A DNA stretch of 64,000 bases from assembly GCA_963932465.1 (NCBI GenBank), contig OZ010791.1:325085283-325149282 (forward strand), given 5' to 3'. The DNA comes from Maratus speciosus (taxonomy: Eukaryota; Arthropoda; Arachnida; Araneae; Salticidae). The translations under genes were made by a program, and so were the position numbers. The notes beneath the pieces were generated by a model that did not search any database, was not told where the DNA came from, and saw only the letters and a program-made list of their open reading frames with translations. Below are positions 47,747 through 59,780 of the stretch, one piece after another (the stretch's first letter is position 1; each line of letters starts with the position of its first letter).

Positions 47747-47971
47747 CACTGTAAACAAACGGGACTAAAATACGGAAATTGTACTGGCAATTGATACGGC
47801 AGTACTATTTCCGTATTGTAAAGGAAATTTCCCCCCGTAAATTCCAGAAAAACGGAAATTTTTCTGTAATTTACGGGGGGGGGGGGGGGGAATTCTGTTA
47901 AAATACGCAAATAGTACTCGCGTCTCGATTGCCTGTACAATTTCCGTATTTTAGTCCGTTTTTTTAGACTG
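47747..47971. repeat. Foldback MITE (CACTGTAAAA group)
   Basis: It starts CACTGTAAACAAACGGGACT after TA and ends agtccgtttttttagactg. Arms pair through aaaatacggaaattgtac. The centre is a second foldback: cccccgtaaattcca pairs with ctgtaatttacggggg, the latter including a G14 run (47875-47890). It is related to the left end of 10264..11859. Confidence 0.75.
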
Positions 47972-49963
47972 CACGATCTCCAACTCCAATTCAGACTCTG
48001 CAAACTCTGCAAACTCGCTAAGTTGCTCTGTTTTAAAAATATTACAGATGATTGGCTTAAAATTAAATGGCAATTGGTAATCTTATGTTACCGATTTGTC
48101 ATGGATTTTCTTTTAACTAAGGGCTTTCTCGTTCTTAAGACCGAATCAACTGCTGTCGAAACAGCTGACGATTGTTTTTGAGAATCATTAAATAAGATAA
48201 ATTAGACATTTGAAAATCAGCTTGTATAAAATGTCACTGGTTCCCCAAATATTTTACTGGTGGTACCAGAAAATTATTTTATATAAGACGTTTTAAATAT
48301 AACGGAATTTTTACCAAAGATTTCTTACTATTTTTAATATTTGCGTGTAAACATATTTTTGATTAAAAGAAAGTATTTTAATTTAAACTGTTTTTAGAAT
48401 TGGAAACAACATGTAAATAAAAAAGAACCTTTTCGAAATATGAAATAAATCTGTATTGCAATAATGAAATTTTGAACAACAACAAAAAAAAAATAATAAT
48501 AATAATACCCCCTCAAAAACGCAGTCAAATTTAAAAAAAAAATGATTGTACACTGCACACCGCAAGGTCGTCAAGTGGGCCTGTGAAGTATGTGTTAAAT
48601 TGCTATGCATAGTGTTTTTCCTATTAAAGTTTTTAATCTGAACTATTATCAAGAGTTCAACATCAAATAGATATTAAAATAATTCGTCAATTTAAAACCT
48701 GTCTGCTTCTGCAGTTTTACCAAAGATTTCTCCATAAAATTATCTTTGGCCATATTTTTATATGCAATAGTGTTTTTAATATAAATGTGTTAAGACCTCC
48801 GATAAGAAAAAAACATTTACGTTAGCGACAGCGGCCGTTACTTTAAAAAAAAATAGGTGATAATGTGTTATAAAAAATCTGTATTATATCAAATTTTATT
48901 TCGTTCAATAATATAACTTGCACTCTACCTTTTTAACATTTTACAACAAAATTCAAATTTGTTGATAAATTTGGTTTGTCTGTATGTATGTTTGTATGTA
49001 TGTTCGTCTGTCTGGTTGTCCGAACTCTAACTCGGGTAAATATACTTTGGTTGCCATATAATTGATATATTTTATTGAGATTTACCATACCATTTTTGGT
49101 ATTAAAAATGAAGTGTGTACCGATTATGGTTAATTTACAGAGCCATTCAACATAGTTCGTTAGTTATTTGTTTATATATGAGCATTTGCTTCGAAAAATG
49201 TTTCGAAAGTGACAGTGTCTTCATTTTGAAGAAATAGGTGCCAAAGTCTATAAGGAAATCACGGTCTTTTTAGAGATAACCCACAGCTATCCAATACATA
49301 AAAGTACATATAAATATCAACATTCAAACGAGATATTAAAAGTAAACGCTACCATAGGTTCAACACTAGCTTGCAAATGCCTTTCGCGTAACTAAAGTAA
49401 TATCTTAATAATTAAAGTGTTAGAAAAAAAAATGTCAAACATTTAATATTGTAAATCGATAAATATTTTTTTAATTTAATAATAAACGATAATCGAATTT
49501 TCATATTTTATAGAGAGTACTTTTTGCATTATGCAAATGCTTCTTTAACTCTTATTTTTACTAATATTTTTTAGTCAAAGTTTGTTTCAAGTTCATTTGT
49601 TAGTTCAAAAAATCTATTTTCGGGAAATATTTAAGAGTCATGAAACACCCGAAGAAATTGGTCGAAGTTGAAAATTTTGCATGTATGGTAGCAAGCTTAA
49701 AAGACAACTTTCGCAACCCGCGCCAAAAGTAATTTAATAATAAAAATTAAAAACATTATAAATTCTTATAAGAAATTTATAATTATTTTTAGGGCGCTTT
49801 GGGCACCGGAACATATGTATGGATTTCAATTTAAAAAAAAAAGCAAACATGTAAACTAATATACATAAAAGGCAACTTTTGAACCCCGCGCCGATTCGAT
49901 TTTGCATTTTTCGATTTTTTGATCAACCTAATTTTATATTATCCATAATTTTTTTTTTTTTAG
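47972..49963. other. AT-rich spacer with a microsatellite
   Basis: A TGTATGTATGTT/GTCTGTCTG-type microsatellite lies at 48977-49015. Phrases about a gcaacccgcgcc motif near 49720 and 49890 (cttttgaaccccgcgccg) hint at an old duplicated element. No gene was seen. Confidence 0.45.
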
Positions 49964-50605
49964 TGTACTATAAATCTCAGATTTACCACATATTTAGTTA
50001 ATCAGTCGTTGGCATAAAATTCTTTCATTAGAATTTTATTCACACTAAGGGATCGAACGTGGACTTCCCCAATTATATAACATAAGAAACCCCTGTTCTT
50101 TTACTTAAATAGATAATTATGTAATGTATTATATTCTTCGAGAAAACTTGCTGTAAGTGACTGTAGCAACATGCTAAAATTACGTTACCGTCAGAGTACG
50201 CTATAAAAACAATACTGCCAGTTTTCCGGTAGGAATCATAGTTGCCCTTATCGTACCGGAATAATTTCCAACCCAACTCGGAATAAAATCCGTAAAATCG
50301 GAATAAAATCTGTAAAATACCGTTTTACTGACTATTTCCTTATTTGTACGGATTTTATTCCGAGCTGGGTCGGAAATCATTCCGATACCATAAGGGCAAC
50401 TATTTTTTTTATTCCTACCGGAAAACTGGCATTATTTTTTTTTTTTTTTTTACAGTGTACTATAAATCTCAGATTTAGCACATATTTAGTTAATCAGTCG
50501 TTGGCATAAAATTCTTTCATTAGAATTTTATTCACACTAAGGGATCGAACGTGGACTTCCCCAATTACATAACATAAGTGAAAACCCCTGTTCTTTTACT
50601 TAAAC
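49964..50605. repeat. Repeat R: flank plus old Helitron 3' end, duplicated
   Basis: The phrase actataaatctcagatttaYc..cattagaattttattcacac, then taagggatcgaacgtggact, tccccaattacataacataa and cccctgttcttttacttaaa, occurs at 49968-50109, 50460-50605 and 54519-54662. The part after cacac reads on the minus strand as a degenerate Helitron 3' end (GGGGAAGTCCACGTTCGATC then CCTTAG), homologous to the intact end at 50606. So each R copy is probably an older Helitron terminus with its flank. The MITE at 50199..50457 separates the first two copies. Confidence 0.65.
50199..50457. repeat. Foldback MITE E, intact copy
   Basis: TA flanks (50197-50198, 50458-50459) enclose cgctataaaaacaatactgc..cagtttccgg-type arms: TGCCAGTTTTCCGGTAGGAAT is mirrored by ATTCCTACCGGAAAACTGGC, and ggaataaaatccg by cggattttattccg. 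The right end is TTTACAGTG. It matches 52577..54516, where a pogo-like element is inserted. It is non-coding. Confidence 0.85.
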
Positions 50606-52487
50606 TAGGGGATCGTACCCGGGCTTCCCGGATTAAAGAATATAGGTGAAAACATTTTTTTTTTTTATTGAAAATTAATAATTTTTTTATATGCAATAAT
50701 TTTTTTTAGATTGACCACTTACATTAAAAAAAGCATTTTTCATATGGAAAATACGAATTACATAATCAAATACATTTTGGAAATTTGTCAAAAGCGATAT
50801 TTTCTTATTAGCCGCATGCTAAGAGTTGTTTGCCAAGATTTTACTACTTATGGCATCCTTTTATATTCTGATCATTTCAGAGCTTATACATATCTGGTAA
50901 ATTTGTGTTTTATTTATATTATTTTATTTTATTATTCATAGGGAAGTTTTTTTTAATGGAAATTAGCCGTAAGAAAATGAACTCTTTATTTATTGTTTAA
51001 GGGCAAACGGATTAATCTTTCGTAATCGAGCTCCGATATACATAATTTAAAAAATATTTCATGCTTTAAAATTGTTTTTAAAACCATAGACAATCAGAAA
51101 ACTGCGATGAACTTTGCAAACAAATTCCATTTGAGAAAAAAAACAAAATCCTATTTGGTGATCTAAAAATTTAAATTGTACGATTACAAATATGTTAGAT
51201 TTGCGTTTTTTCAATATTATTCTTTTATTTGTTTATAAAAGAAGTATTAATTTCGTTAATTTGTCTTTCACAAATATGTTAGTTTGGTGGGTTTTTTTAA
51301 TATTATTCTTTTATTTGCTTACAAAGGAAGTATTAATTTCATTATGCAAAAATAGTCAGAAACAAATGCTGAAAAATGTTTGTTGCTTTATGTGTAAAAT
51401 GTTTATTATTTTGTGTATTGAAACCGGCACGTGATAAGATAAACTTAAAAAAAAAAAATCATGCTTAAAAATTATTTTAGAAAATATAATACATCAGTCA
51501 ATGAATAGAGTTTTTAAACAAATTGCAGTTGCACGTACATTTATTTCCCTATGCGACAAAAATTGAAAATGTACGATGGTCAGAAGCTTGAAAAATTGCA
51601 GTAGCGAAATTTCAAGACCGAAATTTGATCGTGAAGTATTGCCATTCGCAAAATGACGTCATCGTTACGCACAGATACGTTTGTTCTTTATAATATAGAT
51701 CCATCCTAGAAGCAAATCCATCCAGGCGAGAATCATCATTTTCTGTAATAAATCGCTATTATTTGCATGTCACCTCTCTTTTATAAAGACACTCTAAATT
51801 TTTGTAAAACATTGCGTTTTATCAGTGTGTGATTTCGATTACATTATTCTCAAAAGTGAAGCATTTTCACCTGTGAAGAATTTCATAGCAGCTGGGCTGC
51901 GAAAATGACGCACTTCTACAAAACATAATTCAGGTTTAAGAATTAAAATACACGCTTTTTTATAAAATGACGTCATTTGCATCCGCTAAAGCAATCTACT
52001 TTTACAACCCAGTCTTAAACTTCGTCTATAGAAAAGTGTGCATATGACGTCATTACCACGGAATAACAGACAATATTCTTGACATAGCCCATATTTTATT
52101 TTCAACTATTTTTTCAGGTTTTATGAGAAAATGGCAACAAAGATACTGTATCTCCTATTTTCGACTATTTTCCGTTTACTTTCAATGACTTTCAATAGAA
52201 ATGAGGTACTTTTGTTGCCACGATAAGAAAAATGGTATTAAAAACTGCAAAAAAATTAATATCTCAAAAATTAATTGAGATACAGCTTTCAAACAAATTG
52301 CATTTAAAAGATCATTTTTTTCCTTATACGACGGTGTAAAAATTTAAAATGTGTGATGTTTAGAAGTTTAAAAATTTGCAGTAGAGAAAATTGCAAAACC
52401 AAAATTTCATTTCAAATTTCAAAGTGTTGCCATTCGCAAAATGACGTATGCGTTACGCACAGATATGTTTGTCCTTTATAATATAGA
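50606..52487 (-). mobile_element. Non-autonomous Helitron (family B)
   Basis: On the minus strand it begins TCTATATTATAAAGGACAAA and ends CCGGGaaGCCCGG, GTACGATCCC, CTAG, then T. It sits between T and A of ttaaa/tagataattatg, and the uninterrupted sequence ttacttaaatagataattat exists at 50101 and 54657. That gives two in-window empty sites and shows no target duplication. A second 5'-like end (TCTATATTATAAAGAACAAA) lies inside at 51699, so the element has two successive heads. No Rep/helicase coding is present. Confidence 0.9.
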
Positions 52488-52592
52488 TAGATAATTATGT
52501 AATGTATTATATTCTTCGAGAAAACTTGCTGTAAGTGACTGTAGCAACATGCTAAAATTACGTTACCGTCAGAGTACGCTGTAAAAACAATA

Positions 52593-54263
52593 GGGGAGAC
52601 CGGGGCACATTTTCCATAGGGGCAAGTTTTCCAACTTGCTTTAGTTTTTAAACGAGCAGCTAGGTGACGCTAACGAATGAACTGGCTGAAGTGGCAACAT
52701 CTTACCCAACTTCTACAAAAGTTATAGCCTAATAGCTGCTGTCACTTTGTGTGGATAGCTGTTTTTTTTCATTTTTTCAACGGTGAGTAAAATTTTAGGT
52801 CTTTATTAAAATGTAAAAAAAAAAACGTACTAGCGTTAAACTTACTGTTTTGATATTGCATACATTAAAAAGGGGTTTCTTTCTTCAGGTAACTGTGCGT
52901 TTGTTTTGCAAATAACTTACACCGGTATTCGTCCAGGTATTGTAAAAGTTCAAATATGGCGACGGGGCAGGTTTTCCAACAACATACGGGCATGTTTTCC
53001 AACATGTATCTCGTTTGAAAGCCTCCCTCCTCCTAAATCAGCTAGTTTTATTGTATCAAAAATGTATTTATTGTATTGTAAAATCGGCCAAATAACCATA
53101 TATACTACGAACCCGTTTGATCATTTAGTCATTTAAGTAAAACTATCAATATAAAAAACAAGGTAAATTCAAAAATATAATAAAATGTCAATTTATTCTA
53201 AAATGGGTTCATTTAATGAATCCATTTTATGTTAATTATACCTTTATAGTCATAATCTAGGACACTGAGATCGCAGTGAGTATGGACCCCTCAAAAAGCA
53301 AATTAACCGTGCTTAGAGCCGCTCCACTGGCGTTAATCCACAGTTAATATTATGGCGGGTTTTAAACCTTAGAGAATTTTCATACTGAATCATAATATAT
53401 TTACAAACTCTGCTTTTATGCCATCCTACTTTTCTGACAGGCCAGCTCCTGCCGCACCAAATCTTAAAAGTACCAACAATCCTGAAAAGATTTGAAACTT
53501 TCCTCAATAATCCCCCCCCCCCCGCAGAAACAAAACAACACCGAAAGCATCTAATCATTCTACACCAATGCAGGCTAGCATTTCCAAAGAAGCTGTTCCT
53601 TAAGTTCTACTCAAAATTTCCCTATTGCTTATGAAAAAAGCGATATTGCCTACACCAGAAGAAGTTAATACTTTTGCGAAGGCTGCACTAAGCAGGCAAA
53701 CACGGCGTGGAAAAAAAATAGGAAGTACTGTACATACTGATTCTCCTGTTAAAAATCAATTGAAAATGGAAAAAAAGATTCATCTAAAAAAAGGGAAACT
53801 GCAAAAGGAATCAGATAAAAGGGCGAGAAAAACAAAAATCCAATTCCGGCCAGGGAGCTGTTTGGACCGTCGTCTTTAAATGTAAAATGGATTAAAACTG
53901 TTTTTTATGTTACTGTTATGTTACTGAGAATTTAGTTCACAATAAAAAATACTTATTAATTAACAAGCAAGATTTATTACTGATGTTTTACCATTTAAAG
54001 TATAGTTGGAAAACTTGCCCCTGACCATTTTTCGTAGGCTGGAAAACTTGCCCCGCATACGGGGCACATTTTCCAACGTAACATGATTAGACTTAACTAT
54101 TTTTTGTGAAAAAGTATATTTAGTTTTTTGAAAAATAATTGTGCCAGTTTGTACAGGAAGGTGTTGAGAATACAATGATATCATGTATATATCAAAATAG
54201 TTTAAAATACAAAAATACAAAAATAAAAATCTAAAAAGTTGGAAAACTTTCCCCGGTCTCCCC
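52593..54263 (+). mobile_element. pogo-like DNA transposon, internally deleted
   Basis: Ends GGGGAGACCGGGGCACATTT (left) and GAAAACTTTCCCCGGTCTCC plus CC (right) are flanked by a TA duplication proved by the empty MITE copy. Subterminal phrases ggcaagttttccaac and ggaaaacttgcccc repeat in both orientations near both ends. Only the transposase tail survives (next entry), so it depends on a helper. Elements with GGGGAGACCGGGG-like ends and TA duplication belong to the pogo/Tigger branch of Tc1/mariner. Confidence 0.8.
53625..53879 (+). pseudogene. C-terminal tail of a pogo-like transposase
   Basis: The open frame carries ILPTPEEVNTFAKAALSR, then RRGKKIGSTVHTDSPVKNQL and a Lys-rich end. The pattern of a proline-led start followed by R(K)GKK..xxxLTDTPxKxEL is what the tail after the DDE domain looks like in pogo/Tigger transposases. 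The DNA-binding CENPB-type half and the catalytic core are absent upstream (52900-53600), apart from a possible Ser/Pro-rich stretch near 53560-53620 in another frame. It is not functional. Family assignment rests on this short tail plus the TIRs. Confidence 0.5.
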
Positions 54264-54518
54264 TACTGCCAGTTTTCCGGTAGGAATCGGAAAAATAGTT
54301 GCCCTTATCGTACCGGAATAATTTCCAACCCAACTCGGAATAAAATCCGTAAAATCGGAATAAAATCTGTAACATACCGTTTTACTGACTATTTCCTTAT
54401 TTTTACGGATTTTATTCAGAGCTGGGTCGGAAATTATTCCGATACCATAAGGGCAATTGTTTTTTTTTTTATTCCTACCGGAAAACTGACATTATTATTA
54501 TTTTTTTTTTACAGTGTA

Positions 54519-54690
54519 CTATAAATCTCAGATTTACCACATATTTAGTTAATCAGCCGTTAGCATAAAATTCTTTCATTAGAATTTTATTCGCACTAAG
54601 GGATCGAACGTGGACTTCTCCAATTACATAACATAAGTGAAAACCCCTGTTCTTGTACTTAAATAGATAATTATGTAATGTATTATTTTT
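54519..54690. repeat. Repeat R, third copy
   Basis: It matches 49968-50140, including the degenerate Helitron 3' end and the intact site tacttaaatagataattatg that serves as an empty site for Helitron B. It breaks off at atgtaatgtattat. Confidence 0.75.
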
Positions 54691-56159
54691 CAGATGGTAT
54701 TTCTTCAGCTTTTTGAAAGGAATTAACTAAATGCGGAAAAAAGAAATTAAATCACACAAATATTCTTTAAAATACATTTTTATAGCAGAAGATATTCTTG
54801 GCATAGCGCGTATTTTAATTACCTTTTTTTTTTCAGTTGTTATGATAAAATGGCAACAAAAAGGTATGGTAATCTACTATTTTCTTTTTCCACTTACTTT
54901 CTATAGAAATAGAGTACTTCAGTTGTCACCATTACCGAAATGCCATTAAAAACTACTACTACTAATAATAATAATTATAATGTTTCAAAAATAAATTGAG
55001 ATGCAGTTTTCAAACGAATTGCGTTTAAAAATGCTTTTTTTCCCTATAAGACGGTGTAAAAATTCAAAATGTTCGTTTTTTAGAATTTTAAAACATTGCA
55101 GTAGATTATCAGTATTTTACCGTGCAATGATACACCTGCTTTGTTTTACGGTGACTTATAGTTATGTGTAACTTTATTTTTTAGTGACGACATTTAAATT
55201 GTTGCCTGAAAGAAGTAGCATTCCAGAGGCTAAAAAAACACGATCATATAAAAAATATCAGTACTATATTCAAATAAAATTTTGAAATTATTAAAAACGG
55301 TACTTTCCTATTAGACGCGCACGCCAGGAATTAACAATCAATAAATCGCCTTAGATTTTGAACCTTACTGTAGACTTTTTTTTTTCGAATCATTTTAGCA
55401 CTTTTAAGTGCGTAGTTCGATTACGTGTCTGTTAGTTTTATTGATATTTTATTTTATTTATTTATTTATTAATAAAGTTTCTATTTCGTTTTGGGATATT
55501 AGCCAAAAAAAATAATAAATAAAAATACTGAACTATTTCTACTGTTTAAAGTGCAAACTGATTAATCTTTTGTAATCGAACTGCACGTGTTAGAGCTAGA
55601 TATAAAAATAATCCATGCTTGAAAATTACTTTTCAAAGAATAAACAATCAGTAGACTGAGATACTACTTTCAAACAAATTACATTTGAAATTAATTTTCT
55701 TTTCACTTTCAGTGGTGTAAAATTTGAAATTGTCAAATACGTATATTTAAAATTTTTGTTTTATTTCATTGATTTACTTACTCATGAAGTTTTAATTTCA
55801 TTATGGAAAATTAGCCAGTGGCAAATGATTAAAAATTTATATTGCTTTAAGTGCAAATGGGTAATTTTGCTTCCGTGATGAAGCCAGCACGCTATGGAGA
55901 TGGATTTAAAAAAAACATACTTCAAAATTATTTAAAAGAAAACACAATATAATGTCTAAATCGATTTTCAAACAAATTGCATTTGAAAGTACACTTTTCT
56001 TTCTATAAGACTGTGTAAAAACTAAAAATGAGGGGTGTTTAGAAGTTTAAAAAATTGCAGTAGCGAAAATTGTCAAACTGAAATTTACTCGTCAGGTGTT
56101 CCTTACTTCAAATTTATGTCAGCTTTATTAACGGAAACGTTTGTATTTTACAATATAGA
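54691..56159 (-). mobile_element. Helitron family B, second copy lacking its 3' end
   Basis: The minus-strand head is TCTATATTGTAAAATACAAA (first base 56159, preceded by A). The interior matches Helitron B: aaaatggcaacaaaRatRctgt..tctatagaaatRRRgtacttt near 54840 matches 52125, and gacggtgtaaaaattcaaaatg near 55050 matches 52328. Internal phrases (caaacaaattRcatttgaaa..gtgtaaaa) occur three times, so it too is built of tandem heads. No CTRR end was found at its left edge. Confidence 0.65.
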
Positions 56160-56166
56160 TAGGGTA

Positions 56167-56368
56167 CACTGTTAAAAATTTTGCAGCATTCTGGCAGGTC
56201 ATTCGACCGTTTTTTGGAAAAAACGGTTTCATAACCATAATTTAACTATATTCTGACCATAAAATGGCCAATAATATGGTCAGAATAATGTTAAAAATAC
56301 GGTTGTGTAACCGTTTTCGGAAAAAACGGTCAAATGACCTGCCAGAATGCTGCAAATTTTTAACAGTG
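56167..56368. repeat. Foldback MITE F (CACTGTTAAAA), near-perfect
   Basis: TA at 56165-56166 and 56369-56370. The arms are about 75 bp and almost perfect: CACTGTTAAAAATTTTGCAG, cattctggcaggtcatt and accgttttttggaaaaaacg, all mirrored on the right. The loop is taactatattctgacc. Near-perfect arms suggest recent movement. Confidence 0.9.
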
Positions 56369-58290
56369 TAGATAATCAGTTGTTTCATTATAATTTTATA
56401 TATACAGTGTAAATATTATTTTATTGTGCACATGTGTGAAAAAATAATAAAATGTTACATTTTAAATGTCGATCTGCCATATGATTCAATATGTCTATCA
56501 CATAAGGAATCGTCTGAGATAACAAAATGACAAATTAAACTTGAAATGCATTCATATCGTATTTAAAAGAACATAGAGAAATTAAAAAAGGTTAAAATCA
56601 TTCAAATTAAAATTAAAAGTTTGAGCATTGTTCCCTTAATGATTAAGCCAATAGATAAATTGTGAAATATGAACTCTTTGAGTGCGTGTTTTGTATATGT
56701 ACATTTTCTTAAATCGATGAAAAATAATATTAATAAATCCTATTTATAAAAAATATGTTTATTGTGTGTTATTTTACTTTTTATAGAAGTTCAACACATC
56801 TTTTCACAGAAACGACAGTAACAGTATAAGATATATATTTTTATGATTTCAATTTTATAAAAGAGTATGGAGTTGCATACATTTGTGATTCTTTTTTTAC
56901 TTAACTTGTTCTTGCTATATAAAGACGGAATTTTATAATAAATTTCTCTCTTACTTCCAAATTGGCTTTTTCCAATTGGAGCTTTTCCTTAGTACGGCAC
57001 AGATGATAAATCGTTAAATATTTCATATGGTTATAACTGTGTATGGGTACAACAACAATGTATTTAACTAGCCACCAAACCACTTTTGAAAAAAATATAT
57101 CAGTTGGATGTAAAACTGTAACAATGAAATATTTTTAAAACTAAAAAGTACAATATATTATATAAACTAAAGTTAAAGAGTTTAATAGATTTAAAAAAAT
57201 ACGCTTTTCTTTGTAATAAATATCAATCTATTGCAGTGCGTTTTTCACATAAATTTACAAACTTGTTATTTATACACGAAACTATTTTTAGCTCATAAAT
57301 AAATCTTCTATAATTGTCAATGTAGTCAAAATGATAGCAAATCTTCCATCTCACACCTCAGATTAATAAACCCTGGGTATTTTATTGATGTTATTTTGAG
57401 ATATATTACATTCTTCATATTTCATGAAGCATTGCTGTATTTTAAACAAATTATTACAATTTAAGAAATTAATTAATTTTTGCTAAATTTGTATCAAAAC
57501 TGACTGACGTTAATTAACCTCTGTGAGGTAATAAAGGACTGGTAACAGCATCAGTAAAAAGAGACCATATTAAAATGAATGGAATTATAGAAATAAAACT
57601 CAATAAACATTTAAAAAAAAAAAACTGAAAATCTGAGACTAATGCGCATTAGGTTCTGCCTTGGACTATACTCACATAAATTTTTAGACCTCTATATGCA
57701 GCATATTTTACACACATACACACGGACATACTTACTTATTTTAATAGAAAAAATATAATGGTTAAATTACATTTAGTAGTTTTGAGATGTTTAGAAAGTA
57801 TACACAAAGGTAAAGCCTGATAATAAAAATGTTAAGCAAGTTAAAATAATTTAAATAACTTTTGAACTTAAACATTGTTAAACAGCTATTAAGCAGTTCA
57901 CTGAAGATTTTGCTAATAATTTCTGGAAATATTGTACTGAAAACAAATGTGTAACTAATACATTCAAACTCCATATTCTTAAAAAAAAAATTCATTTTTT
58001 TAAAGGAGACTTAAAAAAAAATTATAATGCATTTTAGCGCCAAAACATAATTTTTGTTAAAATTTATTCTTTTTGTCAAAAAAAAAAAAAAAAAAAAACA
58101 ATGTGCGAACATTTTATTTTATAAGTATCATTCAAAATTAAACAAAAGAATTCACTTATTTGAACCAAATAAGTAGTTGTCATTTACCAATATGCTTTTT
58201 CTATACCATTTAGAAAACACTTTGTAAAGAAAAATAGAGTGAAATATCTTATGCATAATCACAATGACGAAAAAAAAAAATTCTGCTTAC
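56369..58290. other. AT-rich DNA, probable intron
   Basis: It lies downstream of the Ig exon on its strand, so it is likely intron. No further exon was found. An A run lies at 58078-58098. Confidence 0.45.
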
Positions 58291-58394
58291 CCTGTAGAAG
58301 CCAAGATTTTCTACACCGCAAGTGAGTAAAGCAGTTGAGCCTTCAGATACTGTGACATTACCTGGTTCACCGACGAATTCGGGTTCAAGATCGG
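58291..58394 (-). CDS. Exon of a lachesin/IgLON-type immunoglobulin adhesion gene
   Basis: On the minus strand a TTTTTTAG acceptor (ending 58395) precedes a 104-nt exon that ends AGG with donor GTAAGC (58290-58285). The first two bases complete a split codon (phase 1). The exon then reads 34 codons to a phase-0 junction: DLEPEFVGEPGNVTVSEG and STALLTCGVENLGFYR. This is the A-B strand half of an Ig domain with the first disulfide Cys (LLTC). PEFV..xNVTVxEGxxAxLxCxVxNLGxY is the hallmark of the first Ig domain of lachesin, dpr-like and IgLON surface proteins. The next exon in such genes usually begins with V-A-W. The product would be a secreted or GPI/membrane-anchored neuronal adhesion protein. 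The other exons are not in the window or not recognised. Higher GC and clean codons contrast with the flanks. Confidence 0.85.
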
Positions 58395-58947
58395 CTAAAA
58401 AATTAATTATTAAAATGTTAGTGAAAGGAAAAAAAATCCTGCTGTTATTTTTTGCTTTAAAGAAAATTATTAATCATATGTAAAAGATTTTTTTTTCCCA
58501 ATGGATGTCTAGTCTTTCGATAAAACATCCTATTTTTATGTCCTGATGCTACAAAGTATGAAAAAGATTAAAAAAAAAAAAAAAAAAAAAAAGGAGAATC
58601 AATATCAAATTATTGAAAAAAAAATAGAGGATATTAAACTCCAAAGTATTTTTTTTTCTTTTTTACACACACACACACGCAGTTTTTTTTTTTTTTTTTC
58701 ATGTAGAAGAAATATATATTTATAACAATATTAAGCACACTTTCGTTTATCCGACAGTATGAGACCATCGCTGTGGCAGATTAGAGAATGAACGGACTCG
58801 CCTCCATCCTGTTATTAGCTTTTGCACACACAAATATCTGTATATATATTATTGTACATTGTATATAATATGTAAATGGAAAAAAAAATCCATGCAAATA
58901 GCCTTTATAAAAAATCCTTTATTCCATACTGCTTTAAATTTCAACAT

Positions 58948-59007
<60 letters not shown>

Positions 59008-59361
59008 AGATGAAGAGTAATTTTTTTAAATAGCGTACATTACACTACGATTGTAGCTCTGCGTTTCGAAAAATGTTTGGTATTTTCTGCATGGAATTTT
59101 TTTCCATCTTACAAACTTCGGTTCAATATCAGACAATTTATTTTATTTTCATGTTTTTTGTTGCACATGCACTATTTCTAATGACTAGCGGACTGTAGAA
59201 GCTGATAATTAAATATAATGATGAATTATAGATGTTTTACTGCATATAACTGTCTTATTGCGTTAAAGTAACGATATTTATGGTTAAAAGGAAAATGAAA
59301 TAAATTGTCATTTACGTAAAAACAGTTAATGTAAATCCGATCCAAAAAATTTTCTACCATA
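58395..59361. other. AT-rich DNA, probable intron, with homopolymers
   Basis: It contains A runs at about 58569-58592 and 58952-59006 (55 A), a short (AC)n at 58666-58677 and a T17 run near 58683. No gene was seen. Confidence 0.6.
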
Positions 59362-59780
59362 TCTATACTAGAAAGGACAAACGTGTCCGTGCGTAACGTT
59401 GACGTCATTTTGACGGTGGAAACGGACGACAATTAAATTTAACTTTTATTACCTTTTATTTGAATTCTTTAAATTTCTAAATACCGCACATTTTCAATTT
59501 TTACATCGTCAAATGGGGGAAATAATGTACTTTCGAATGCATTTTGTTTGGAAACTATATCGCAATTTGTTTGAAAACTGTATCGCAATTTACATATTTT
59601 TTATTGTTTTAAAAATAATTCTCAAGCATGTTTTTTTTTTTTTTATCTGTCTCTAGCGCGTGCTTACGATTATAATAGATAAATCCGTTTACACTTAAAT
59701 CAATATAAAAAGCTCATACTTTGTTTCCAGCTTATATTCTATAACAAAATTAAACCATTCATCAATCAATAAAAAAAAAC
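59362..59780 (+). mobile_element. Helitron family B 5' end, plus orientation
   Basis: It begins TCTATACTAGAAAGGACAAA after A (59361), then gtccgtgcgtaacg..gacgtcattttg, matching the heads at 51699 and 52487 read on the other strand. The interior phrases gtcaaatggggRaaat.. and gaatgcattttgtttg also match. No 3' end was found; the right limit is approximate. Confidence 0.65.

Larger units (their letters stand above)
52577..54516. repeat. Foldback MITE E, copy interrupted by a pogo-like element
   Basis: It is the same as 50199..50457 and also flanked by TA. It is split 14 bases from its left end by the element at 52593..54263. The intact copy reads aacaatactgcc where this one has aacaaTA, the insert, then TActgcc. 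Confidence 0.85.

Noticed and set aside
50047..50072. tRNA B-box (GTTCGATCCC on the minus strand) suggesting a SINE
   Set aside because: It aligns with the 3' end of the intact Helitron at 50606, and no A-box lies at the right distance upstream.
53313..53558. Minus-strand frame with CFRCC and Gly run
   Set aside because: It lies antisense to the pogo-like remnant. The Gly run comes from a C11 tract. No similarity.
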